64,000 bases of DNA from Eledone cirrhosa (Eukaryota > Mollusca > Cephalopoda > Octopoda > Eledonidae). The stretch is taken from contig OZ024748.1 in the NCBI GenBank assembly GCA_964016885.1, positions 33,694,599 to 33,758,598 of the forward strand, read 5' to 3'. Positions 21,506 through 34,617 of the stretch are shown here, in pieces. Within the stretch, counting starts at the first letter, position 1. The number at the start of each line of letters is the position of its first letter. The notes under the pieces were generated by a model. That model searched no databases, was not told the origin of the DNA, and was given only the letters and a program-made list of their open reading frames with translations. A program made the translations under genes and the position numbers.

Positions 21506-24500
21506 GGACATATGTAGAGTGAATCAGTGGTGGTGGACATTAGGTAGAGTGAATCAGTGGTGGTGGAGATTAGGTGGAGTCAATCAGTGGTGGTGTGGTC
21601 GACATTAGGTGGAGTGAATCAGTGGTGGTGGACATTATGTGGAGTCAATCAGTGGTGGTGTGGTCGACATTAGGTAGAGTGAAGCGTTGGTGGTGGACAT
21701 TAGGTGGAGTGAATCAGTGCTGGGGTGGTGGACATTAGGTGGAGTGAATCAGTGGTGGTGTGGTTGACATTAGGTTGAGTGAATTAGTGGTGGTGGACAT
21801 TAGGAGGAGTGAATCAGTGGTGGTGGAAATTAGGAGGAGTGAATCAGTGGTGGTGGACATTAGGAGGAGTGAATCAGTGGTGGTGTGGTGGACATCAGGT
21901 GGAGTGAATTAGTGGTGGTGTGGTTGACATCAGGTGGAGTGAATTAGTGGTGGTGGAAATTAGGAGGAGTGAATTAGTGGTGGTGGACATTAGGTTGAGT
22001 GAATCAGTGGTGGTGGACATTAGGAGGAGTGAATCAGTGGTGGTGTGGTTGACATCAGGTGGAGTGAATTAGTGGTGGTGGAAATTAGGAGGAGTGAATT
22101 AGTGGTGGTGGACATTAGGTTGAGTGAATCAGTGGTGGTGGACATTAGGAGGAGTGAATCAGTGGTGGTGTGGTTGACATCAGGTGGAGTGAATTAGTGG
22201 TGGTGGACATTAGGTTGAGTGAATCAGTGTTGGTGGACATTAACTAGAGTGATTCAGTGTTGGTGGACATTAGGTAGAGTGAATCAGTGGTGTTGGACAT
22301 TAGATGGAGTGAATCAGTGGGGTGTGGTGGTGGTCATTAGCTGGTGTAAATCAGTGGTGGTGGACATTAGGTAGAGTGAATCAGTAGTGGGGTGGCGGAC
22401 ATTAGGTGGAGTTCATCAGTGGTGGTGGACATTAGGTTGAGTGAGTCAGTGGTGGCGGACATTAGGTTGAGTGAATCAGTGGTGGCGGACATTAGGTGGA
22501 GTGAATCAGTAGTGGGGTGGCGGACATTAGGTGGAGTTCATCAGTGGTGGTGGACATTAGGTGGAGTTCATCAGTGGTGGTGGACATTAGGTTGAGTGAA
22601 TCAGCGGTGGCGGACATTAGGTGGAGTGAATCAGTGGTGGTGGACATTAGGTGGAGTGAATCAGTGGTGGTGGACATTAGGTGGAGTGAATCAGTGGTGG
22701 TGGACATTAGGTGGAGTGAATCAGTGGTGGTGTAGATTAGTTAGAGTGAATCAGTGGTGGTGGACATTAGGTGGAGTGAATCAGTGGTGGTGGACATTAG
22801 GTGGAGTGAATCACTGGTGGTGGACATTAGGTGGAGTGAATCAGTGGTGGTGGACATTAGGTGGAGTGAATCAGTGGTGGTGTAGATTAGTTAGAGTGAA
22901 TCAGTGGTGGTGGACATTAGGTGGAGTGAATCAGTGGTGGTGGACATTAGGTGGAGTGAATCAGTGGTGGTGTAGATTAGTTAGAGTGAATCAGTGGTGG
23001 TGGACATTAGGTGGAGTGAATCAGTGGTGGTGGACATTAGGTGGAGTGAATCAGTGGTGGTGGACATTAGGTGGAGTGAATCAGTGGTGGTGGACATTAG
23101 GTGGAGTGAATCAGTGGTGGTGTAGATTAGTTAGAGTGAATCAGTGGTGGTGGACATTAGGTGGAGTGAATCAGTGGTGGTGGACATTAGGTGGAGTGAA
23201 TCAGTGGTGGTGGAGATTAGGTGGAGTGAATCAGTGGTTGTGGACATTAGGTGGAGCGAATCAGTGTTGGTGGACATTAGGAGGAGTGAATCAGTGGTGG
23301 TGGACATATGTAGAGTGAATCAGTGGTGGTGGACATTAGGTGGAGTGAATCAGTGGTGGTGGAGATTAGCTGGAGTCAATCAGTGGTGGTGTGGTGGACA
23401 TTAGGTAGAGTGAATCATTGGTGGTGGACATTAGGTGGAATGAATCAGTGGTGGTGGAGATTAGGTGGAGTCAATCAGTGGTGGTGTGGTGGACATTAGG
23501 TAGAGTGAATCATTGGTGGTCGACATAAGGTGGAGTGAATCAGTGGTGGTGGACATTAGGTGGAGTGAATCAGTGGTGGTGGACATTAGGTAGAGTGAAT
23601 CAGTGGTGGTGGAGATTAGGTGGAGTCAATCAGTGGTGGTGTGGTGGACATTAGGTAGAGTGAAGCGTTGGTGGTGGACATTAGGTGGAGTGAATCAGTG
23701 CTGGGGTGGTGGAGATTAGATGGAGTTAATCAGTGCTGGTGGACATTAGGTGGAGTGAATCAGTGGTGGTGGACATTAGGTGGAGTGAATCAGTGGTGGT
23801 GGACATTAGGTGGAGTGAATCAGTGGTGGTGGGCATTAGGTGGAGTGAATCAGTGGTGGTGGACATTAGGTGGAGTGAATCAGTGGTGGTGGACATTAGG
23901 TGGAGTGAATCAGTGGTGGCGGACATTAGGTGGAGTGAATCAGTGGTGGTGGACATTAGGTGGAGTGAATCAGTGGTGGTGGGCATTAGGTGGAGTGAAT
24001 CAGTGGTGGTGTGTATTAGGTGGAGTGAATCAGTGGTGGCGGACATTAGGTGGGGTGAATCAGTGGTGGTGTGGTTGACATTAGGTGGAGTGAATCAGTG
24101 GTGGTGGACATTAGCTGGAGTCAATCAGTGGTGGTGTGGTGGACATTAGGTGGAGTGAATCAGTGGTGGTGGACATTAGCTGGAGTCAATCAGTGGTGGT
24201 GTGGTTGACATTAGGTGGAGTGAATCAGTGGTGGTGGACATTAGGTGGAGTGAATCAGTGGTGGTGTGGTGGTGGACATTAGGAGGAGTGAATCAGTGGT
24301 GGTGGACATTAGATGGAGTGAATCAGTGGTGGTGTGGTGGTGGACATTAGGAGGAGTGAATCAGTGGTGGTGGACTTAGGTGGAGTGAATCAGTGGTGGT
24401 GTGGTGGTGGACATTAGGAGGAGTGAATCAGTGGTGGTGGACATTAGATGGAGTGAATCAGTGGTGGTGTGGTTGTGGACATTAGGTGGAGCGAATCAGT

Positions 24501-26100
24501 GTTGGTGGACATATGTAGAGTGAATCAGTGGTGGTGGACATTAGGTGGAGTGAATCAGTGGTGGTGGAGATTAGGTGGAGTCAATCAGTGGTGGTGTGGT
24601 GGACATTAGGTAGTGTGAATCATTGGTGGTCGACATTAGGTGGAGTGAATCAGTGGTGGTGGACATTATGTGGAGTCAATCAGTGATGGTGTGGTCGACA
24701 TTAGGTAGAGTGAAGCGTTGGTGGTGGACTTAGGTGGAGTGAATCAGTGCTGGGGTGGTGGAGATTAGATGGAGTTAATCAGTGCTGGTGGACATTAGGT
24801 GGAGTTAATCAGTGGTGGTGGACATTAGGTGGAGTGAATCAGTGGTGGTGGACATTAGGAGGAGTGAATCAGTGGTGGTGGACATTAGGTGGAGTGAATC
24901 AGTGGTGGTGTGGTTGACATTAGGTGGAGTGAATTAGTGGTGGTGGACATTAGGTGGAGTGAATCAGTGGTGGACATTAGGTGGAGTGAATCAGTGGTGG
25001 TTGACATTAGGTGGAGTGAATTAGTGGTGGTGTGGTTGACATTAGGTGGAGTGAATTAGTGGTGGTGGAAATTAGGAGGAGTGAATCAGTGGTGGTGGAC
25101 ATTAGGAGGAGTGAATCAGTGGTGGTGTGGTTGACATTAGGTGGAGTGAATCAGTGGTGGTGGACATTAGGTTGAGTGAATCAGTGGTGGTGGACATTAA
25201 CTAGAGTGAATCAGTGTTGGTGGACATTAGGTAGAGTGAATCAGTGGTGTTGGACGTTAGGTGGGGTTAATCAGTGGTGGTGGACATTAGATGGAGTGAA
25301 TCAGTGGTGGTGTGGTGGTGGTCATTAGCTGGTGTAAATCAGTGGTGGTGGACATTAGGTAGAGTGAATCAGTAGTGGGGTGGCGGACATTAGGTGGAGT
25401 TCATCAGTGGTGGTGGACATTAGGTTGAGTGAGTCAGTGGTGGCGGACATTAGGTGGAGTGAATCAGTGGTGGTGGAGATTAGGTGGAGTGAATCAGTGG
25501 TGGTGGACATTAGGTGGAGTGAATCAGTGGTGGCGGACATTAGGTGGAGTGAATCAGTGGTGGACATTAGGTGGAGTGAATCAGTGGTGGTGGACATTAG
25601 GTGGAGTGAATCAGTGGTGGTGGACATTAGGTGGAGTGAATCAGTGGTGGTGCAGATTAGTTAGAGTGAATCAGTGGTGGCGGACATTAGGTGGAGTGAA
25701 TCAGTGGTGGTGGACATTAGGTGGAGTGAATCAGTGGTGGTGGACATTAGGTGGAGTGAATCAGTGGTGGCGGACATTAGGTGGAGTGAATCAGTGGTGG
25801 TGGACATTAGGTGGAGTGAATCAGTGGTGGTGGAGACTAGGTGGAGTGAATCAGTGGTGGTGGACATTAGGTGGAGTGAATCAGTGGTGGTGTGGTTGTG
25901 GACATTAGGTGGAGCGAATCAGTGTTGGTGGACATTAGGAGGAGTGAATCAGTGGTGGTGGACATTAGGTGGAGTGAATCAGTGGTGGTGGAGATTAGGT
26001 GGAGTGAATCATTGGTGGTCGACATAAGGTGGAGTGAATCAGTGGTGGTGGACATTAGGTGGAGTCAATCAGTGGTGGTGTGGTGGACATTAGGTAGAGT
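21506..26100. repeat. 4.5-kb super-unit, copy 2
   Basis: It carries the same landmarks in the same order as copy 1. Relative to copy 1 it lacks about 255 bp near its start, has about 270 bp (nine units) more in the GTGTAGATTAGTTAGAG region (22.7-23.1 kb), and is about 128 bp shorter later. The GTGTAGATTAGTTAGAG marker occurs once in copy 1 (near 18450) and four times in copy 2 (near 22731, 22881, 22971 and 23121), showing expansion of that sub-block. Confidence 0.85.
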
Positions 26101-29100
26101 GAAGCGTTGGTGGTGGACATTAGGTGGAGTGAATCAGTGCTGGTGGAGATTAGATGGAGTTAATCAGTGCTGGTGGACATTAGGTGGAGTTAATCAGTGG
26201 TGGTGGACATTAGGTGGAATGAATCAGTGGTGGTGGACATTAGATGGAGTGAATCAGTGGTGGTGTGGTGGTGGTCATTAGCTGGTGTAAATCAGTGGTG
26301 GTGGACATTAGGTAGAGTGAATCAGTAGTGGGGTGGCGGACATTAGGTGGAGTTCATCAGTGGTGGTGGAGATTAGGTTGAGTGAGTCAGTGGTGGCGGA
26401 CATTAGGTGGAGTGAATCAGTGGTGGTGGAGATTAGGTGGAGTGAATCAGTGGTGGTGGACATTAGGTGGAGTGAATCAGTGGTGGCGGACATTAGGTGG
26501 AGTGAATCAGTGGTGGACATTAGGTGGAGTGAATCAGTGGTGGTGGAGATTAGGTTGAGTGAGTCAGTGGTGGCGGACATTAGGTGGAGTGAATCAGTGG
26601 TGGTGGACATTAGGAGGAGTGAATCAATGGTGGTGGAGATTAGGTGGAGTGAATCATTGGTGGTCGACATAAGGTGGAGTGAATCAGTGGTGGTGGACAT
26701 TAGGTGGAGTGAATCAGTGGTGGTGGACATTAGGTGGAGTGAATCAGTGGTGGCGGACATTAGGTGGAGTGAATCAGTGGTGGACATTGGGTGGAGTGAA
26801 TCAGTGGTGGTGGACATTAGGTGGAGTGAATCAGTGGTGGTGCACATTAGGTGGAGTGAATCAGTGGTGGTGGACATTAGGTGGAGTGAATCAGTGGTGG
26901 TGGAGATTAGGTGGAGTGAATCATTGGTGGTCGACATAAGGTGGAGTGAATCAGTGGTGGTGGACATTAGGTGGAGTGAATCAGTGGTGGTGGACATTAG
27001 GTGGAGTGAATCAGTGGTGGTGGACATTAGATAGAGTGAATCAGTGGTGGTGGACATTAGGTAGAGTGAATCAGTGGTGGTGGAGATTAGGTGGAGTGAA
27101 TCATTGGTGGTCGACATAAGGTGGAGTGAATCAGTGGTGGTGGACATTAGGTGGAGTCAATCAGTGGTGGTGTGGTGGACATTAGGTAGAGTGAAGCGTT
27201 GGTGGTGGACATTAGGTGGAGTGAATCAGTGCTGGTGGAGATTAGATGGAGTTAATCAGTGCTGGTGGACATTAGGTGGAGTTAATCAGTGGTGGTGGAC
27301 ATTAGGTGGAATGAATCAGTGGTGGTGGACATTAGTTGGAGTGAATCAGTGGTGGTGGACATTAGGTGGAGTGAATCAGTTGTGGTGGACATTAGGTGGA
27401 GTGAATCAGTGGTGTTAGACATCAGGTACTGTCAATCAGTGGTGGTGGACATTAGGTAGAGTGATAAAGTGGTGTTGTGGTGGACATAAGGTGGAGTGAA
27501 TCAGTGGTGGTGGACATTAGATGGAGTGAATCAGTGGTGGTGTGGTGGTGGACATTAGGTGGAGTCAATCAGTGGTGGTGTGTTGGGTATTAGGGAGAGT
27601 GAATCATTGGTGGTGGACATTAGGTGGAGTGAATCAGTGGTGGTGGACATTAGGTGGAGTGAATCAGTGGTGGTGGACATTAGGAGGAGTGAATCAGTGG
27701 TGGTGGACATATGTAGAGTGAATCAGTGGTGGTGGACATTAGGTGGAGTGAATCGGTGGTGGTGTGGTTGACATTAGGTGGAGTGAATTAGTGGTGGTGG
27801 ACATTAGGTGGAGTGAATCAGTTGTGGTAGACATTAGCTGGAGTAAATCAGTGGTGGTGGACATTAAGTGGAGTGAATTAGTGGTGGTGGACATTTGGTG
27901 GAGTGAATCAGTGGTGGTGGACATTAGGTGGAGTGAATCAGTGGTGATGGAGATTAGGTGGAGTGAATCGGTGGTGGTGTGGTGGACATTAGGTGGAGTT
28001 AATCAGTGGTGGTGGACATTAGGTGGAGTTAATCAGTTGTGGTAGACATTAGCTGGAGTAAATCAGTGGTGGTGGACATTAAGTGGAGTGAATTAGTGGT
28101 GGTGGACATTTGGTGGAGTGAATCAGTGGTGGTGGACATTAGGTGGAGTGAATCAGTGGTGATGGAGATTAGGTGGAGTCAATCAGTGGTGGTGTGGTGG
28201 ACATTAGGTAGAGTTAATCATTGGTGGTGGACATTAGCTGGAGTGAATCAGTAGTGGGGTGGCGGACATTAGGTGGAGTTAATCAGTTGTGGTGGACATT
28301 AGGTGGAGTCAATCATTGGTGGTGTAGTGGACATTAGGTAGAGTGAATCATTGGTGGTGGACATTAGGTGGAGTGAATCAATGGTGGTGGACATTAGGTG
28401 GAGTCAATCAGTGGTGGTGTGGTGGACATTAGGTAGAGTGAATCATTGGTGGGGTGGTGGAGATTAGGTGGAGTTAATCAGTGGTGGTAGACATTAGGTG
28501 GAGTGAATCAGTTGTGGTAGACATTAGCTGGAGTGAATCAGTGGTGGTGGACATTAGGTAGAGTGAATCAGTGGTGGTGGACATTAGGTAGAGTGAATCA
28601 GTGGTGGTGGACATTAGGTGGAGTGAATCAGTGGTGGTGTGGTTGACATTAGGTTGAGGGAATTAGTGGTGGTGGACATCAGGTGTAGTGAATCAGAGGT
28701 GGTGGACATTAGGAGGAGTGAATCAGTGGTGGTGGACATTAGGTAGAGTGAATCAGTGGTGGTGGACATTAGGTGGAGTGAATCAGTGGTGGTGGACATT
28801 AGGAGGAGTGAATCAGTGGTGGTGGACATTAGGAGGAGTGAATCAGTGGTGGTGGAAATTAGGAGGAGTGAATCAGTGGTGGTGGAAATTAGGAGGAGTG
28901 AATCAGTGGTGGTGGAGATTAGGTGGAGTGAATCAGTGGTGGTGGACATTAGGTGGAGTGAATCAGTGGTGGTGGAGATTAGGTGGAGTGAATCAGTGGT
29001 GGTGGACATTAGGTGGAGTGAATCAGTGGTGGTGGACATTAGGTTGAGTGAGTCAGTGGTGGCGGACATTAGGTGGAGTGAATCAGTGGTGGTGGACATT

Positions 29101-30380
29101 AGGTAGAGTGAATCAGTGGTGGTGTAGATTAGTTAGAGTGAATCAGTGGTGGTGTAGATTAGTTAGAGTGAATCAGTGGTGGTGGACATTAGGTGGAGTG
29201 AATCAGTGTTGGTGGACATTAGGAGGAGTGAATCAGTGGTGGTGGACATATGTAGAGTGAATCAGTGGTGGTGGACATTAGGTGGAGTGAATCAGTGGTG
29301 GTGGACATTAGGTGGAGTGAATCTGCGGACATTAGGTGGAGTGAATCAGTGGTGGTGTGGTGGTGGATATTAGGTGGAGTGAATCAGTGGTGGTGGACAT
29401 TAGCTGGAGTGAATCAGTGGTGGTGTGGTGGACATTAGGGAGAGTGAATCATTGGTGGTGGACATTAGGTGGAGTGAATCAGTGGTGGTGGACATTAGGA
29501 GGAGTGAATCAGTGGTGGTGGACATTAGGTGGAGTGAATCAGTGGTGGTGTGGTTGACATTAGGTGGTGTGAATTAGTGGTGGTGGATATTAGGAGGAGT
29601 GAATCAGTGGTGTTGGACATTAGGAGGAGGGAATCAGTGGTGGTGGACATTAGTTGGCGTGAATCAGTGGTGGTGCACATTAAGTAGACTGAATCAGTGG
29701 TGGTGGACATTAGGTGGAGTGAATCAGTGGTGGTGGACATTAAGTAGAGTGAATAAGTGGTGGTGGACATTAGGTGGAGTGAATCAGTGGTGGTGGACAT
29801 TAAGTAGAGTGAATAAGTGGTGGTGGACATTAGGTGGAGTGAATCAGTGGTGGTGGACATTAGGTGGAGTGAATCAGTGGTGGTGGACATTAGGTGGAGT
29901 GAATCAGTGGTGGTGGACATTAGGTGGAGTGAATTAGTGGTGGCGTGGAGTGAATCAGTGGTGGCATGGTTGACATTAGGTAGAGTGAATCAGTGGTGGT
30001 GGACATTAGGTGGAGTGAATCAGTGGTGGTGGACATTAAGTAGAGTGAATCAGTGGTGGTGGAAATTAGTTGGAGTGAATCAGTGGTGGTGTGGTGGACA
30101 TTAGGTGGAGTGAATCAGTGGTGGTGGACATCAGGTGGAGTGAATCATTGGTGGTGGACATTAAGTAGAGTGAATCAGTGGTGGTGGAAATTAGTTGGAG
30201 TGAATCAGTGGTGGTGTGGTTGACATTAGGTAGAGTGAATCAGTGGTGGTGGACATTAGATGGAGTCAATCAGTGGTGGTGTGGTGGACATTAGGTGGAG
30301 TGAATCAGTGGTGGCGTGGTTGACATTAGGTAGAGTGAATCAGTGGTGGTGGACATTAGGTGGAGTGAATCAGTGGTGGT
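26101..30380. repeat. Mixed satellite with 1,092-bp spaced duplicate
   Basis: The stretch GTGAAGCGTTGG to GTTAATCAGTGCTGG at 26101 recurs at 27193, 1,092 bp later, in both cases preceded by GAATCATTGGTGGTCGACAT. The interval holds repeated GTTGAGTGAGTCAGTGG/GGCGGACATTAGG groups. The 216-bp module ends at 28254. From 28.6 to 29.3 kb there is a run like the 17-19 kb super-unit. A truncated unit (GAATCTGCGGACATTAGG) lies near 29321 and again near 32636. No gene is seen. Confidence 0.75.
28039..28254. repeat. Reused 216-bp module, copy near 28.1 kb
   Basis: Same unit order as at 11706-11921 and 13270-13485, with GTGATGGAGATTAGG in the fifth unit. A partial second copy lies just upstream, near 27829-27980, so the module is itself locally duplicated. 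Confidence 0.8.
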
Positions 30381-33300
30381 GTGGTTGACATTATGTGGAG
30401 TGAATTAGTGGTGGTGCACATTAGGAGGAGTGAATCAGTGGTGGTGGCCATTAGGAGGAGTGAGTCAGTGGTGGTGGCCATTAGGTGGAGTGAATCAGTG
30501 GTGGTGTGGTTGACATTAGGTGGAGTGAATCAGTGGTGGTGGACATTAGGTGGAGTGAATCAGTGGTGGTGGACATTAGGTGGAGTGAATCAGTGGTGGT
30601 GTGGTTGACATTAGGTGGAGTGAATCAGTGGTGGTTGACATTAGGTGGAGTGAATTAGTGGTGGTGGAAATTAGGTGGAGTGAATCAGTGGTGGTGTGGT
30701 TGACATTAGGTGGAGTGAATCAGTGGTGGTGGACATTAGGTGGAGTGATTAAGTGGTGGTGGACATTAGGTGGAGTGAATCAGTGGTGGTGGACATTAGG
30801 TGGAGTGAATCAGTGGTGGTGTGGTTGACATTAGGTGGAGTGAATCAGTGGTGGTTGACATTAGGTGGAGTGAATTAGTGGTGGTGGAAATTAGGTGGAG
30901 TGAATCAGTGGTGGTAGACATTAGCTGGAGTGAATCAGTAGTGGGGTGGCGGACATTAGGTGGAGTTGATCAGTGGTGGTGGACATTAGGTGGAGTCAAT
31001 CATTGGTGGTGTGGTGGACATTAGGTAGAGTGAATCACTGGTGGTGGACATTAGGTGGTGTGAATCAGTGGTGGTTGACATTAGGTGGAGTGAATCAGTG
31101 GTGGTGGACATTAGGTGGAGTGAATTAGTGGTGGTGGACATTAGGTGGAGTGAATCAGTGGTGGTGGACATTAGGTGGAGTGAATCAGTGGTGGTGGACA
31201 TTAGGTGGAGTGAATCAGTGCTCGTGAACATTAAGTAGAGTGAATCAGTGGTGGTGGACATTAAGTAGAGTGAATCAGTGGTGGCGTGGTTGACATTAGG
31301 TAGAGTGAATCAGTGGTGGTGGACATTAGGTGGAGTGAATCAGTGGTGGTGGACATTAAGTAGAGTGAATCAGTGGTGGTGGACATTAAGTAGAGTGAAT
31401 CAATGGTGGTGGACATTAAGTAGACTGAATCAGTGGTGGTGGACATTAGTTGGAGTGAATCAGTGGTGGTGTGGTGGACATTAGGTCGAGTGAATCAGTG
31501 GTGGTGGACATCAGCTACTGTCAATCAGGGGTGGTGGACATTAGGTGGAGTGAATCAGTAGTGGCGTGGTTGACATTAGGTAGAGTGAATCAGTGGTGGT
31601 GGAAATTAGGTGGAGTGCATCAGTGGTGGTGTGGTTGACATTAGGTTAAGTGAATTAGTGGTGGTGGACATTAGGTAGAGTGAATCAGTGGTGGTGGACA
31701 TTAGGTGGAGTGAATCAGTGGTGGTGGACATTAGGTGGAGTGAATCAGTGGTGGTGGACATTAGGTAGAGTGAATCAGTGGTGGTGTGGTTGACATTAGG
31801 TGGTGTGAGTTAGTGGTGGTGGACATTAGGTGGAGTGAATCAGTGGTGGTGGACATTAGGTGGAGTGAATAAGTGGTGTTGGACATAAGGTAGAGTGAAT
31901 CAGTGGTGGTGGACATTAAGTAGAGTGAATAAGTGGTGGTGGACATTAAGTAGACTGAATCAGTGTTGGTGGACATTAGGTGGAGTGAATCAGTGCTGGT
32001 AGACATTAGGTGGAGTGAATCAGTGGTGGTGGACATTAAGTAGAGTGAATCAGTGGTTTTGGACGTTAGGTGGAGTGAATCAGTGGTGGTGGACATTAGA
32101 TGGAGTGAATCAGTGGTAGTGTGGTTGTGGACATTAGGTGGAATGAATCTGTGGTGGTGGACATTAGGTGGAATCAATCAGTGGTGGTCTGGTGGACATT
32201 AGGGAGAGTGAATCATTGGTGGTTGACATTAGGTGGAGTGAATCAGTGGTGGTGGACATTAGGTGGAGTGAACCAGTTGTGGTAGACATTAGCTGGAGTG
32301 AATCAGTGGTGGTGGACATTAGGTAGAGTGAATCAGTGGTGGTGGACATTAGGTAGAGTGAATCAGTGGTGGTGGACATTAGGTGGAGTGAATCAGTGGT
32401 GGCAGACATTAGGTGGAGTGAATCAGTGGTGGTGGACATTAGGTGGAGCAAATCAGTGTTGGTGGACATTAAGTAGAGTGAATCAGTGGTGGTGGAGATT
32501 AAATGGAGTGAATCAGTGGTGGCGGACATTAGGTGGAGTGAATCAGTGGTGGTGGACATTTGGTAGAGTGATACAGTCGTTTTGTGGTGGACATAATGGG
32601 GAGTGAATCAATGCTGGTGGACATTAGGAGGAGTGAATCTGCGGACATTAGGTGGAGTGAATCAGTGGTGGTGGACATTAGGTAGAATGATACAGTGGTG
32701 TTTTGGTGGACATAAGGTGGAGTGAATCAGCGGTGGTGGACATTAGATGGAGTGAATCAGTGGTGGTGTGGTGGTGGATATTAGGTGGAGTGAATCAGTG
32801 GTGGTGGACATTAGCTGGAGTCAATCAGTGGTGGTGTGGTGGACATTAGGGAGAGTGAATCATTGGTGGTGGACATTAGGTGGAGTGAATCAGTGGTGGT
32901 GGACATTAGGAGGAGTGAATCAGTGGTGGTGGACATTAGGTGGAGTGAATCAGTGGTGGTGTGGTTGACATTAGGTGGTGTGAATTAGTGGTGGTGGATA
33001 TTAGGAGGAGTGAATCAGTGGTGTTGGACATTAGGAGGAGTGAATCAGTGGTGGTGGATATTAGTTGGCGTGAATCAGTGGTGGTGCACATTAATTAGAC
33101 TGAATCAGTGGTGGTGGACATTAGGTGGAGTGAATCAGTAGTGGTGGACATTAGGTGGAGTGAATAAGTGGTGGTGGATATTAGGAGGAGTGAATCAGTG
33201 GTGGTGGACATTAGGTGGAGTGAATAAGTGGTGGTGGACATTAGGTGGAGTGAATAAGTGGTGGTGGATATTAGGAGGAGTGAATCAGTGGTGGTGGACA

Positions 33301-34617
33301 TTAGGTGGAGTGAATAAGTGGTGGTGGATATTAGGTGGAGTGAATAAGTGGTGGTGGACATTAGGTGGAGTGAATAAGTGGTGGTGGATATTAGGAGGAG
33401 TGAATCAGTGGTGGTAGACATTAGGTGGAGTGAATCAGTGGTGGTGGACATTAGGTGGAGTGAATCAGTGATGGTGGACATTAGGTGGAGTGAATAAGTG
33501 GTGGTGGACATTAGGTGGAGTGAATAAGTGGTGGTGGATATTAGGTGGAGTGAATCAGTGGTGGTGGACATTAGGTGGAGTGAATCAGTGGTGGTGGACA
33601 TTAGGTGGAGTGAATCAGTGATGGTGGACATTAGGTGGAGTGAATAAGTGGTGGTGGATATTAGGAGGAGTGAATCAGTGGTGGTGGACATTAGGAGGAG
33701 TGAATCAGTGGTGGTGGACATTAGGTGGAGTGAATAAGTGGTGGTGGATATTAGGAGGAGTGAATCAGTGGTGGTGGACATTAGGTGGAGTGAATAAGTG
33801 GTGGTGGATATTAGGAGGAGTGAATAAGTGGTGGTGGATATTAGGAGGAGTGAATCAGTGGTGGTGGACATTAGGTGGAGTGAATAAGTGGTGGTGGATA
33901 TTAGGAGAAGTGAATAAGTGGTGGTGGATATTAGGAGGAGTGAATCAGTGGTGGTGGACATTAGGTGGAGTGAATAAGTGGTGGTGGATATTAGGAGGAG
34001 TGAATAAGTGGTGGTGGATATTAGGAGGAGTGAATCAGTGGTGGTGGACATTAGGAGGAGTGAATCAGTGGTGGTGGACATTAGGTGGAGTGAATAAGTG
34101 GTGGTGGACATTAAGTGGAGTGAATAAGTGGTGGTGGATATTAGGTGGAGTGAATCAGTGGTGGTGGACATTAGGTGGAGTGAATAAGTGGTGGCGTGGA
34201 GTGAATCAGTGGTGGTGGATATTAGGTGGAGTGAATAAGTGGTGGTGGATATTAGGTGGAGTGAATAAGTGGTGGTGGATATTAGGTGGAGTGAATCAGT
34301 GGTGGTGGACATTAGGTGGAGTGAATCAGTGGTGGCGTGGAGTGAATCAGTGGTGGCGTGGTTGACATTAGGTAGAGTGAATCAGTGGTGGTGGACATTA
34401 GGTGGAGTGAATCAATGGTGGTGTGGTGGACATTAGTTGGAGTGAATCAGTGGTGGTGGACATCAGGTACTGTCAATCAGTGGTGGTGGACATTAGGTGG
34501 AGTGAATCAGTGGTGGCGTGGTTGACATTAGGTAGAGTGAATCAGTGGTGGTGGAAATTAGTTGGAGTGTATCAGTGGTGGTGTGCTGGACATTAGGTGG
34601 AGTGAATCAGTGGTGGT
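30381..34617. repeat. 3.1-kb-type super-unit, divergent first copy
   Basis: It starts at a GTGTGGTTGACATTATGTGGAG marker like the later copies, but shows private differences (GTGCACATTAGGAGG and GTGGCCATTAGGAGG where others have GTGGACATTAGGAGG and GTGTTGGCCATTAGG). It is longer, 4,237 bp to the next marker. It ends in a block rich in GAATAAG and GATATTAGGAGG units (33.1-34.3 kb) and a 15-bp partial unit at GTGGCGTGGAGTGAATC. It looks like the oldest member of the series. Confidence 0.8.
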
